DNA of 32,697 nucleotides from an uncultured Nitrospinota bacterium. GTDB taxonomy: Bacteria; UBA8248. Below, in pieces: positions 7,490-14,681 of the stretch; position 1 is the first letter of the stretch, and each line of letters opens with the position of its first letter. Location of the stretch: assembly GCA_947258645.1 (NCBI GenBank), contig CAMYJL010000041.1, positions 1 to 32,697 of the forward strand, given 5' to 3'. The position numbers were made by a program, and so were the translations under genes. Below the pieces are notes generated by a model, which saw only the letters and a list, made by a program, of their open reading frames with translations, had not been told where the DNA came from and ran no database searches.

Positions 7490-7900
7490 GTGCAAAGCGA
7501 GCACGAGCCTTCTTACACACAGCCCTCTTTGATCCTGAAGAATATTGAAAAGTCGGGCTGTGTCATTTTAGGGTTGCTCTCAGCGGGCGCGTATTTCTCT
7601 GTGTCATTTCCATTTGCAGCGGGTATTGCCTTGAGCGGTTTTTTGGCTCTCGGTAATTTCCGGTGCGTGGAACTTTATTTCGACCGGGTTTTCCGGCGGA
7701 ATGGCTCGGGACCCAAATGGTGGGAACACGCCATGTACGGCCTGCGCTTTTTAATATTGCTGGGTGCCATCGCCGGCCTGATCGCGTGGGGACAGTTGCC
7801 GGTCGTGGCCGTCGTTCTGGGACTATCCGCTCCTCTCATGGGAATCCTCTCCTTCGCGGTGATGGCACTCGCGAAAGGGGAAACCGCCGCGAAAGTCTAA
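7490..7900 (+). CDS. atpI: ATP synthase protein I (AtpI)
   Basis: This is a 136-residue protein with four predicted transmembrane helices, starting at CVILGLLSAGAYFSV, AAGIALSGFLALGNF, GLRFLILLGAIAGLI and VVAVVLGLSAPLMGI. That topology and position identify the ATP synthase I family, which aids c-ring assembly. The GTG start follows the atpZ stop with no gap, and GGAG lies inside the end of atpZ nine bases upstream. The basic loop YFDRVFRR lies between helices 2 and 3. Sequence conservation in this family is low, so the call rests on topology, size and the atpZ-x-atpB-atpE context. Confidence 0.82.
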   Translation: MQSEHEPSYTQPSLILKNIEKSGCVILGLLSAGAYFSVSFPFAAGIALSGFLALGNFRCVELYFDRVFRRNGSGPKWWEHAMYGLRFLILLGAIAGLIAWGQLPVVAVVLGLSAPLMGILSFAVMALAKGETAAKV

Positions 7901-7903
7901 ATC

Positions 7904-8614
7904 ATGGAAAAATTTCACCCCTATCTTTACCTTGGCTTCATCCCCGGCTTCGATGAATACCCGAACGTCTTATACACATGGATGGTGATGGCGTTCTTGA
8001 TTGCCCTCTCGCTCATCATCACGCGAGCCCTCCAGACGATTCCGGTCGGCGGACAGAACGTCATGGAAACCCTTTTCGAGGGCGTGGCCGGATTCATGCA
8101 AGATACGCTGGGCCCGGAGGGAAAAGCCTTTTTCCCGCTCGTCTTCACGCTGGGCATTTATCTGTTCCTGAACAACGTCATCGGAATCCTTCCCGGCGCC
8201 ATGGCGCCGACGAGCAACCTCAACACCAACATCGGGGCCGCCCTGACCGTCTTTCTCGCCACCCACTACGTCGGGTTCAAAAAGAGCGGCCTCCACTACC
8301 TCGAACATTTTACCGGTCCCATCCTGTGGCTCGCGCCGCTCATGGTCCCCATTGAGATCATCTCTCACCTCGCGCGCCCCCTGTCTCTTTCCCTGCGCCT
8401 GTTCGGCAACATCACGGGAGAGGAACTCGTGCTCGGAGTGCTGATGCTGCTGTGCCTCCAGATTTTTCTGCCGCTGCCGTGGGCGATGCAGCTTTTCGTG
8501 ATATTCGGAAGTTTCATTCAGGCCTTTGTATTTGTGCTCTTGACCATGATATACATCGCCGGGTCGCTTGAAGGGCACGACCACGACGAACATGAACATT
8601 CCCCCGCACACTAA
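7904..8614 (+). CDS. atpB: F-type ATP synthase subunit a
   Basis: Subunit a forms the ion half-channels beside the c ring. At 236 residues it has the usual length and five to six membrane helices. The key motif RPLSLSLRLFGNITGEEL (about residues 156-173) contains the essential arginine that faces the c-ring carboxylate. Upstream are FPLVFTLGIYLFLNNVIGILPG and the family's PTSNLNTN stretch. The C-terminal helix FGSFIQAFVFVLLTMIYIAGSL is followed by a His/Asp/Glu-rich tail (GHDHDEHEHSPAH). The ATG lies three bases after atpI. It is followed by atpE, with no F1 genes in the window. Confidence 0.97.
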   Translation: MEKFHPYLYLGFIPGFDEYPNVLYTWMVMAFLIALSLIITRALQTIPVGGQNVMETLFEGVAGFMQDTLGPEGKAFFPLVFTLGIYLFLNNVIGILPGAMAPTSNLNTNIGAALTVFLATHYVGFKKSGLHYLEHFTGPILWLAPLMVPIEIISHLARPLSLSLRLFGNITGEELVLGVLMLLCLQIFLPLPWAMQLFVIFGSFIQAFVFVLLTMIYIAGSLEGHDHDEHEHSPAH

Positions 8615-8654
8615 AATATTTGCACCTCAAAACCTCAACAAGGAGAACCAACGA

Positions 8655-8978
8655 ATGATTAAAAGGCTCGGTTTCATGGGGCTCGCTCTCGTTACCTTCG
8701 CTGCAACCGCGACCAATGCCTTTGCCGCCGCCACCGCCGGATCCGGCGATGGAGAAGTACTGAAATGGCGGATCATCTCCTCCTCGTTCGCCCTCGCGAT
8801 TGCAGCGGCGGCGGGCGCTTTCTCCCAGAGCCGGAGCATCGCAAGCGCTCTGGAAGGTACGGCCCGGAACCCCGGAGCCGGCGGCGACCTGCGTGTTTCC
8901 ATGATCATCGGTCTCGCTCTCATTGAGTCCCTGGTCATTTATACGTTCGTTATCTGCCTGATCATCATTCTCGGCTAA
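8655..8978 (+). CDS. atpE: F-type ATP synthase subunit c, with N-terminal leader
   Basis: Subunit c builds the rotating ion-carrying ring. The start is the ATG at 8655, preceded by AAGGAG; the track's earlier start would overlap atpB. Residues 1-25 (LGFMGLALVTFAATATNAFA) look like a signal peptide, leaving a hairpin of about 82 residues. The loop is EGTARNPGAGGD, and helix 2 contains the ion-binding glutamate in LALIESLVIYTF. Counting back 33 positions from this Glu gives a Gln in helix 1 (FSQSRS), and Ser and Tyr follow the Glu at +1 and +5. This is the ligand arrangement described for Na+-binding c rings such as Ilyobacter (Q32, E65, S66, Y70); the extra Thr at position 67 is Leu here. Ion choice is inference. 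Confidence 0.95.
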   Translation: MIKRLGFMGLALVTFAATATNAFAAATAGSGDGEVLKWRIISSSFALAIAAAAGAFSQSRSIASALEGTARNPGAGGDLRVSMIIGLALIESLVIYTFVICLIIILG

Positions 8979-8998
8979 GGGCAACCAAGACACCTCGG

Positions 8999-9035
8999 GA
9001 GGAAGGCAAGACTTCTTGCCTTCCTCCTTTTTTTC
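8999..9035 (+). terminator. Intrinsic terminator after atpE
   Basis: A perfect 13-bp stem GGAGGAAGGCAAG / CTTGCCTTCCTCC with an ACTT loop is followed directly by seven T residues. It lies 20 bases after the atpE stop and closes the Fo operon, which supports the F1 genes being encoded elsewhere. Confidence 0.95.
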
Positions 9036-9231
9036 TGTCACCGAAAATGCCGCAACCCAGAGCGTCAGACCTGCCTATCGGCTGACCAGGAGTCGCCACC
9101 TTGCCCGGTTTCTGCGGTTACTGGTCTCTGCCGGCATCCTTTTCCCGCCGCCAAAGAGAGAAATGCCCCGCGTCCTGCTCCAAGGCGGATCTCTTTCTTT
9201 CTCCAGGCTCCCCATTCGTTTTTGAGCGGGC

Positions 9232-9972
9232 ATGCCCGCGGCTCGCTGGAATCGGAAAGCGCCGACGATGAATTCTCCTGCGGGCATCAGCCCGGACTCA
9301 TTCGACGGATGGATCCTGCAGAAAGAGGACTTCCCCGGCGAAATCCGCACCTCCCGCGTCGCGTTGCCCATCCTTCAACACCTCATGGAAGAGATGGGTG
9401 TCGATAGGTGCGCCATCGGGGCGGTTGGGGCGGCACTGGGTCCCGGCTCCTTCACCGGCCTGCGGATTGGGCTGGCCACCGCAAAAGGACTGGCACTCGG
9501 ATTGAAGCGCCCGCTCTACGGCATATCCTCCCTGGACGCCCTGGCCTACACCGCGTTGCGGCGCGGCCAGGAAAAGAATCTCCCCCCGCCCGATTGGATA
9601 CTGACCTGCCGCGACGCCCATCACGGTGAGATCTTCTCGGCGCTATTCGGGCCGTTTTCTCCTGATAACCTCTCGGTGCCCGCCTGTCCCAGAACCGGGA
9701 AGGATCGGGTGGGCCCGCCGGAGGAGGTCCAGCTGCCCGAAACGGGTACAATATTGCTGGCCGGACGGGAGGCGGATTTTCCATCCACATGGGCTGGAGA
9801 TTCCCTGGATCCGCGTATCCAAAAGATGAACATCCCATCGGCGTCGGATGGTGTGGCGAGACTGGCCTGGGAAGCCATCCGCCGGGGTGATCTGCCCGCG
9901 GCTCCTGATGTGCAGCCGATTTATGGCCGCAAGCCGCGAGCGGAGACCCAATGGGCTCCGCCCGGCGCTTGA
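9232..9972 (+). CDS. tsaB: tRNA t6A biosynthesis protein TsaB, atypical N-terminus
   Basis: TsaB is a partner of TsaD in making the universal N6-threonylcarbamoyladenosine of ANN-decoding tRNAs. The diagnostic motif LGPGSFTGLRIGLATAKGLA (about residues 69-88) is clear, as are ISSLDALAYTA, ILTCRDAHHGEIFSALF and a C-terminal QPIYGRKP. Normally the protein opens with a strand like ILALDTS and a SVAL turn. Here the first 25 residues show no such motif, although alignment from FDGWILQKEDF onward is good. The same frame is open upstream of an in-frame TGA at 9223-9225. The start could be 9232 or the ATG at 9268 (GGAAAG upstream); neither restores the missing strand. Sequence change or assembly error in the first 100 bases is possible. 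Confidence 0.85.
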   Translation: MPAARWNRKAPTMNSPAGISPDSFDGWILQKEDFPGEIRTSRVALPILQHLMEEMGVDRCAIGAVGAALGPGSFTGLRIGLATAKGLALGLKRPLYGISSLDALAYTALRRGQEKNLPPPDWILTCRDAHHGEIFSALFGPFSPDNLSVPACPRTGKDRVGPPEEVQLPETGTILLAGREADFPSTWAGDSLDPRIQKMNIPSASDGVARLAWEAIRRGDLPAAPDVQPIYGRKPRAETQWAPPGA

Positions 9973-9979
9973 CCGGGCG
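9959..9979 (+). other. Hairpin over the tsaB stop codon
   Basis: CGCCCGG (9959-9965) and CCGGGCG (9973-9979) pair around a seven-base loop that contains the tsaB TGA. The next T-rich stretch (TTTTATT) begins about 15 bases later, so terminator activity would be weak at best. Confidence 0.3.
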
Positions 9980-10082
9980 CGGACGATCTCGTAGTTTTAT
10001 TAAGAACACGGATGATCATGGACGACAGCGATCCCATCCGCCTTCCATGGCTTGTATGTTGTTGAATAAAGGAGGGTAACAA

Positions 10083-10298
10083 ATGGACCTCACCGAAGAC
10101 CATAATTCCCAAGCCGCTGTTAACCAGGACGACTTCAACCGTCTCAAAACCCAACACACCCAATTAGAGAAACAACTCAGCGAGCTTGAGGACCTGAAGT
10201 TTCCCACCGATTCCGAAGAATCCAAGATCAAGCAGCTCAAAATCGAGAAACTTGCCATTAAGGAAAAAATGGAGCGCCTCCACCTGCTGGAGACCTGA
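10083..10298 (+). CDS. DUF465 family small coiled-coil protein
   Basis: This 71-residue protein is highly charged and almost wholly helical. The core FNRLKTQHTQLEKQLSELED followed by SKIKQLKIEKLAIKEKMERL matches the YdcH/DUF465 family, which consists of short two-helix proteins of unknown function, common in proteobacteria and related phyla. It has an excellent ribosome-binding site (AAAGGAGGG, six bases before the ATG). It stands alone between tsaB and the ilv promoter, with 110 bases before it. It has no signal peptide or membrane segment, so it is cytoplasmic. No function can be assigned. Confidence 0.85.
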   Translation: MDLTEDHNSQAAVNQDDFNRLKTQHTQLEKQLSELEDLKFPTDSEESKIKQLKIEKLAIKEKMERLHLLET

Positions 10299-10329
10299 GA
10301 GATCACCCCGAAAGCGTGGGCAAAAGGAG

Positions 10330-10351
10330 AAGTGCTGCCCCCTTAGCACTT
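10330..10351 (+). other. Stem-loop after the DUF465 gene
   Basis: AAGTGCT and AGCACTT form a perfect 7-bp stem with a GCCCCCTT loop. No T-run follows, and its 3' end touches the -35 element of the next promoter. It may end the DUF465 transcript inefficiently or bind a regulator. Confidence 0.35.
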
Positions 10352-10379
10352 GACTTCATGGGGTTTAGAGACATATAGT
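10350..10379 (+). promoter_or_regulatory. Sigma-70 promoter upstream of the ilv operon
   Basis: TTGACT (five of six to the -35 consensus) and TATAGT (five of six to the -10) are separated by 18 bases. Transcription would start near 10386 and give a leader of about 315 bases before the first ilvB start codon. Confidence 0.65.
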
Positions 10380-10385
10380 TTTGGG

Positions 10386-10701
10386 CTTCTCGGGGTATGG
10401 GGCCTGTATCCTGCTCCATGCGGTACCTTGGACCCAAATGGAGAAGTTTGTTTCCGAAATTATCCTGAACCACCGGAAATACTCAGTTTTCCGGTTTCTA
10501 TAAATTGGGATTGCGGCCAAATGCATCCGAAAGTTGTTTTGCGGGGAAAAGAGTCTGTCGTAGCGGGGGGGCAGTGCGCTTCTATGCGCCTCCCCCTGAT
10601 TTAGGCTTCGGCAACCCAGGCTTTGACGCGAAACAGCTCGTTCGGATCAACCCAAAATTTCCGCTAGCGGAAACCATGCTTCGGCATAGGAGTGATTGGC
10701 C
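10386..10701 (+). ncRNA. Structured leader or small RNA before ilvB
   Basis: No convincing gene lies in the 403 bases before ilvB, but the transcribed part is rich in hairpins. GGTATGGGGC/GCTCCA-TACC spans about 10396-10434. ACCGGAAA/TTTCCGGT (10472-10495) is a perfect 8-bp stem. A long G-rich hairpin, GGGGG...GCGC-TTCTAT-GCGC...CCCCC, spans 10566-10596. A 16-base palindrome lies just before the ribosome-binding site. It does not match T-box, SAM, TPP, cobalamin, tmRNA, RNase P or SRP signatures that I can recall. A short frame MHPKVVLRGKESVVAGGQ from 10521 has some Val/Leu codons, but not the dense run of a classical attenuator peptide. It could be an attenuation leader or a separate small RNA. 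Confidence 0.4.
10658..10673. repeat. Perfect 16-bp palindrome before the ilvB start
   Basis: TTTCCGCTAGCGGAAA is its own reverse complement. It ends 14 bases before the AGGAG ribosome-binding site of the first ilvB. It could be a protein operator, or in RNA a 6-bp stem with a CTAG loop that affects translation. Confidence 0.5.
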
Positions 10702-12468
10702 GTGACCACCAAATCTAAGCGACCCACCCCACTCAAAAAGAAAAAGATCTCGGGTGCCGAGATCATCTACCGCGCCCTTGAGCAGGAAGGCGTCGAGTAC
10801 ATCTTCGGCCATCCGGGCGCCGTACTTCTCGGCCTTCTGGATTTGTTCCTCCAGCGCAGCAAGATGAAACACATCCTCACCCGTCACGAACAGTGCGCCG
10901 CGCACATGGCCGAAGGCTATGCACGTGCAAGCGGAGGCGTTGGCGTCTGTCTGGTCACCTCCGGTCCGGGCGCCACCAACCTCATCACCGGCATCACCGA
11001 CGCCTACATGGATTCGATCCCCATCGTTTGCCTCACCGGCCAAGTCGGCACCTCCATGATTGGAAACGACGCCTTCCAGGAGGCCGACATCGTCGGGATG
11101 ACCCATACCGTCACCAAGCATAACTACTTGGTCAAGCGGACCGAAGATCTGGCCAAGACGCTCAAGGAGGCCTTCCACATTGCGCGCACGGGCCGCCCGG
11201 GCCCCGTCCTCGTCGATCTGCCCAAGGATGTCATGCTCGGAGAAGCGAGCTTCGATTATTCCGACGAAGTGGACATCCGGGGCTACAAGCCCAGAACCAA
11301 GGGGCACACGCGGCAAATCCAGCGCGTCGCCGAGGCCATCAAGGAGTCCAAGCAACCCGTCCTCTACGTGGGCGGCGGCGTCATCCACTCGGAAGCTCAC
11401 AAAGAGCTACTGAAGCTGGCCGAAACGGCAAACATCCCCGTCACCTGGACCCTCCTCGGCGCGGGCGCGTTTCCCAGCAGACATGAACTCTCACTGGGCA
11501 TGCTCGGCATGCACGGGACGGCGTACGCCAACAAAGCGGTGGACGAGTGTGACCTCCTCTTGGCCGTTGGTTCCCGGTTCGATGACCGGGTCACGGGCAA
11601 ACTTTCGGAGTTCGCCCAGAAAGCTAAAATCGTTCATATCGACATCGATCCGACGGCCATCGGAAAAAACGTGTCAGTCGATATCCCTGTGGTGGGAGAC
11701 GCCCGGCAGGTTCTCCTCGAGGTGAACAAACTCGTGAAGAAACAAAAGCGCTCCCTCTGGCAAAAGCGGATCGATCGCCTCAAGGACGATTTTCCGCTTA
11801 GCTTCGACGCCCCCGACGGTTCTCCCATCAAGCCCCAGGAGGCCATCGTCGCTCTGAGTGAAGAGGTGGGCGACAAGGCCATCGTCACAACCGAAGTGGG
11901 CCAGCATCAGATGTGGGCCGCCCAGTTTTACCAGGTCTCCTTTCCGCGGCAGTTCATCTCCTCGGGCGGGCTGGGAACGATGGGGTTCGGCTTCCCCGCG
12001 GCGATCGGCGCCGCCCTCGCCCGCCCCGACAAGCTGGCCATTGACATCGCGGGCGACGGGAGCTTTCAGATGGTCCTTCAGGAATTGGCCACGGCGGTCC
12101 AGTACCAGATTCCGGTCAAGGTTTTCATCTTGAACAACTATGGCCTCGGCATGGTCCGTCAGTGGCAGGATCTCTTCATGGATCGCCGCTTCAGCGAGGT
12201 TGGCATGGAGGTCGCTCCCGACTACGTCAAGCTGGCCGATGCCTATGGAGCGAAAGGCATTCACGTATCGGATCGGGCCGATCTCAGGCCCGCCATCCGC
12301 GAGATGGTTGAAACACCTGGGCCCGTCATTCTGGACGTGGTGGTGGATCAGGACGAGCTCGTCTTCCCGATGGTTCCAGCCGGCGGCGCGAGCAAGAACA
12401 TGATTCTCCAAGATCAGCGAAAGAAAAAACCTCTAAAGGGCAAACTTTCTGCCCTGCCGGACAATTAG
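10702..12468 (+). CDS. ilvB: Acetolactate synthase large subunit, first copy
   Basis: This is the ThDP-dependent catalytic subunit that condenses two pyruvates (or pyruvate and 2-oxobutyrate), the first common step to valine, leucine and isoleucine. It is 588 residues. The catalytic Glu is in RHEQCAAHMAEGYARASG; FAD/Mg regions are MIGNDAFQEAD and GSRFDDRVTG; the ThDP-Mg motif is AGDGSFQMVLQELATAVQ; and the Trp of MVRQWQ, linked to 2-oxobutyrate preference, is present. Departures from the family are PGAVLLG instead of PGGAxxP near the ThDP entrance, and Cys in HEQCAA where Gly is usual. A GTG start at 10702 is chosen because AGGAG sits nine bases upstream; the track's TTG at 10696 is only three bases from it. 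The 12-base gap to the second copy implies co-transcription. Confidence 0.95.
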   Translation: MTTKSKRPTPLKKKKISGAEIIYRALEQEGVEYIFGHPGAVLLGLLDLFLQRSKMKHILTRHEQCAAHMAEGYARASGGVGVCLVTSGPGATNLITGITDAYMDSIPIVCLTGQVGTSMIGNDAFQEADIVGMTHTVTKHNYLVKRTEDLAKTLKEAFHIARTGRPGPVLVDLPKDVMLGEASFDYSDEVDIRGYKPRTKGHTRQIQRVAEAIKESKQPVLYVGGGVIHSEAHKELLKLAETANIPVTWTLLGAGAFPSRHELSLGMLGMHGTAYANKAVDECDLLLAVGSRFDDRVTGKLSEFAQKAKIVHIDIDPTAIGKNVSVDIPVVGDARQVLLEVNKLVKKQKRSLWQKRIDRLKDDFPLSFDAPDGSPIKPQEAIVALSEEVGDKAIVTTEVGQHQMWAAQFYQVSFPRQFISSGGLGTMGFGFPAAIGAALARPDKLAIDIAGDGSFQMVLQELATAVQYQIPVKVFILNNYGLGMVRQWQDLFMDRRFSEVGMEVAPDYVKLADAYGAKGIHVSDRADLRPAIREMVETPGPVILDVVVDQDELVFPMVPAGGASKNMILQDQRKKKPLKGKLSALPDN

Positions 12469-12480
12469 GAGGAATCCGCC

Positions 12481-14181
12481 GTGGAGTTGACCGGGTCACA
12501 AATCGTCATCGAGGAGCTGAAGGCAAACGGAGTCGAAATCGCCTTTGGAATCCCCGGCGGTGCCATCATGCCTTTCTACGATGAGATCCTGAAATCGGGA
12601 TTCCCGCATATCCTCGCGCGACATGAGCAGGGCGCTACCCACATGGCCGACGGCTACGCGCGCGTGACCGGCAAGCCAGCGGCCGTGGTCACCACCTCGG
12701 GCCCGGGTGCGACCAACATCGTCACCGGTCTCTGCAACGCCCGGATGGACTCGGTGCCGATCATCGCCATCACGGGACAGGTGGCCACCCCCATGATCGG
12801 AACCGATGCCTTTCAGGAGGCCGATACATACGGATGTACCATCCCGGTCACGAAGCACAACTGGCTCGTCAAGGATCCGCGCGAGCTTCAGACCGCTGTC
12901 CGGGAAGCCGTTCGGGTCGCCACTTCCGGGCGCCCCGGCCCCGTGGTGATCGATTTCCCCAAAGACATCCAGACTATGACGGCGGAATACATCCCGCACC
13001 GGACCCAGGAAACCGTTCCGGCGGGCGACATCCATAACGACGCGCCCGAGCTCGATATGCAAGCTATCGACCAGCTTCTCGAGGCGATCGAACGCGCCAA
13101 ACGCCCGATCATCATCGGCGGAGCGGGAATACTGAAGGCGGGGGCCGCCGCCGAGTTGACGGAGTTCGCCCGGCGGACCGGCATTCCGGTGATCAACACA
13201 CTGCTCGGACTGGGCGGCTTCCCTGGCACCGACCCCCTCTCCCTCGGAATGCCGGGCATGCACGGAACGGCTTACGCGAACATGGCCCTTTGCGAATGCG
13301 ACCTGCTGATCAACCTCGGCGGGCGTTTTGACGACCGCGTGACGGGAAAAGTGTCGGCCTTCGCTACCAAGGCGACCATCGCCCACGTGGACATCGACGC
13401 GGCCGAGCTCGGGAAGCGAGTTCACACCCACATTCCGATACTGGGCGATGTGCGCGACGTGCTGCTCATCCTCAACACCCAGGCCAAGGAGAGGGACATC
13501 TCCGCCTGGCAGGATCAGATCGGCGAGTGGAAACGGGAGCATCCCCTTCAATATGACCGGGACGGCTCGATCAAGCCCCAACACGTCATCGAACAGATTC
13601 AGGAAGTATCGGGCGGGAACGGCATCTACGTCACTGGCGTCGGTCAGCATCAGATGTGGTCCGCGCAATTCCTTCGGTTCAACGAACCGAACTCATGGGT
13701 GACTTCCGGCGGACTGGGCACGATGGGATTCGGTCTGCCGGCCGCGATTGGCGCGAAGGTGGGCCGCCCGGACAAGGACGTCTGGTTGATTGACGGAGAC
13801 GGAAGTTTTTCCATGACGCTGGTCGATCTGGCGACCGCCGCCACCTACAACATCCCCGTGAAGGTCGCCATCCTGAACAACGCCTACCTCGGCATGGTGC
13901 GCCAGTGGCAGGAGCTCTTCTTCGAGAAGCGCTACTCCAACGTCCACTACCCCGAAAATCCCGACTTCGCGCGGATTGCCGAGGGCTACCATGTGCGTGG
14001 CTTCGACGTAAAGGACGTGGATCAGGTTCGCAGCACACTGGAGCAAGCCGCCGAAATCGACGGCCCCGTTGTGATGAACTTTCACGTTTCGAAAGAAGAA
14101 AACGTCTGGCCCATGGTCCCCTCCGGCGCGGGGAACAGCGAGATGCAGCTTGGCCCGCCCGTATCGGAGGAGCGCACATGA
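12481..14181 (+). CDS. ilvB: Acetolactate synthase large subunit, second copy
   Basis: This second complete catalytic subunit of 566 residues is clearly diverged from the first (roughly half identical by eye), so it is not a recent duplication. It has the textbook motifs: FGIPGGAIMPFYDEI, the catalytic Glu in RHEQGATHMADGYARVTG, MIGTDAFQEAD, GGRFDDRVTG, ThDP motif DGDGSFSMTLVDLATAA, and MVRQWQELF with the substrate-selecting Trp. GTG is the start, with AGGAGG ten bases upstream. Its stop overlaps the next start (ATGA), tying it directly to the small subunit. It is the more canonical of the pair and the likelier housekeeping enzyme. Confidence 0.96.
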   Translation: MELTGSQIVIEELKANGVEIAFGIPGGAIMPFYDEILKSGFPHILARHEQGATHMADGYARVTGKPAAVVTTSGPGATNIVTGLCNARMDSVPIIAITGQVATPMIGTDAFQEADTYGCTIPVTKHNWLVKDPRELQTAVREAVRVATSGRPGPVVIDFPKDIQTMTAEYIPHRTQETVPAGDIHNDAPELDMQAIDQLLEAIERAKRPIIIGGAGILKAGAAAELTEFARRTGIPVINTLLGLGGFPGTDPLSLGMPGMHGTAYANMALCECDLLINLGGRFDDRVTGKVSAFATKATIAHVDIDAAELGKRVHTHIPILGDVRDVLLILNTQAKERDISAWQDQIGEWKREHPLQYDRDGSIKPQHVIEQIQEVSGGNGIYVTGVGQHQMWSAQFLRFNEPNSWVTSGGLGTMGFGLPAAIGAKVGRPDKDVWLIDGDGSFSMTLVDLATAATYNIPVKVAILNNAYLGMVRQWQELFFEKRYSNVHYPENPDFARIAEGYHVRGFDVKDVDQVRSTLEQAAEIDGPVVMNFHVSKEENVWPMVPSGAGNSEMQLGPPVSEERT

Positions 14182-14681
14182 GACAGGTCTTCTCCATACT
14201 CGTGAACAATCACGCGGGCGTTCTCTCGCACGTCTCGGGCTTGTTCGCGCGCCGCGGCTATAACATCGAGAGCATCGCCGCCGGACCGACCGAGGACAAG
14301 GAAGCCACCCGGATCGTCATCGTCGCATTCGGTGAGAAAACCACGCTGGAACAAATCGCCCGGCAGCTTCGCAAGCTCTACGACGTCCGCGAGGTGCAGC
14401 AGCTGGCGTACAACGAATCCGTCACCCGAGAGCTGGTCCTCGCGACCGTCTGGGCGGACGTGACCAAGCGCACCGAGGTGCTCCAGATTGCCAACGCTTT
14501 CGGCGCGAACATCGTCAACATTTCGGACGAAACCGTGACGCTCGAAGCCAGCGGGAACGACCACAAAACGCGAATACTCATAAAAGCGCTGGAGCGCTAC
14601 GGCATCGCGAACATGGCCCGTACGGGAATGATCGCTCTCCCCTTCGAAGGAATGACAGAGGACTGGGAGCCTCTCGCTTGA
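14178..14681 (+). CDS. ilvN: Acetolactate synthase small subunit, first copy
   Basis: This is a regulatory subunit that activates the large subunit and carries valine feedback inhibition. It is 167 residues: an N-terminal ACT domain (FSILVNNHAGVLSHVSGLFARRGYNIES, about residues 5-32) and the C-terminal small-subunit domain (ELVLATVWADVTKRTEVLQIANAFGANIVNIS). Asn11, Gly14 and Asn29, which line the valine site in E. coli IlvH, are all present. The ATG overlaps the ilvB stop (ATGA) and is preceded by GGAGGAG. The track's longer frame from 13905 is an upstream extension inside ilvB and is not used. Confidence 0.95.
   Translation: MRQVFSILVNNHAGVLSHVSGLFARRGYNIESIAAGPTEDKEATRIVIVAFGEKTTLEQIARQLRKLYDVREVQQLAYNESVTRELVLATVWADVTKRTEVLQIANAFGANIVNISDETVTLEASGNDHKTRILIKALERYGIANMARTGMIALPFEGMTEDWEPLA

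Noticed and set aside
10505-10705. ORF of 66 codons before ilvB, and the short frame MLRHRSDWP overlapping the ilvB start
   Set aside because: No ribosome-binding site, no family resemblance, and no run of Ile/Leu/Val codons expected of an attenuator peptide.
10582-11400. Long minus-strand ORFs opposite ilvB, purB, purL and others (for example 272, 390 and 517 codons)
   Set aside because: They are mirror frames of GC-rich genes with strong family matches on the plus strand and show no protein motifs of their own.
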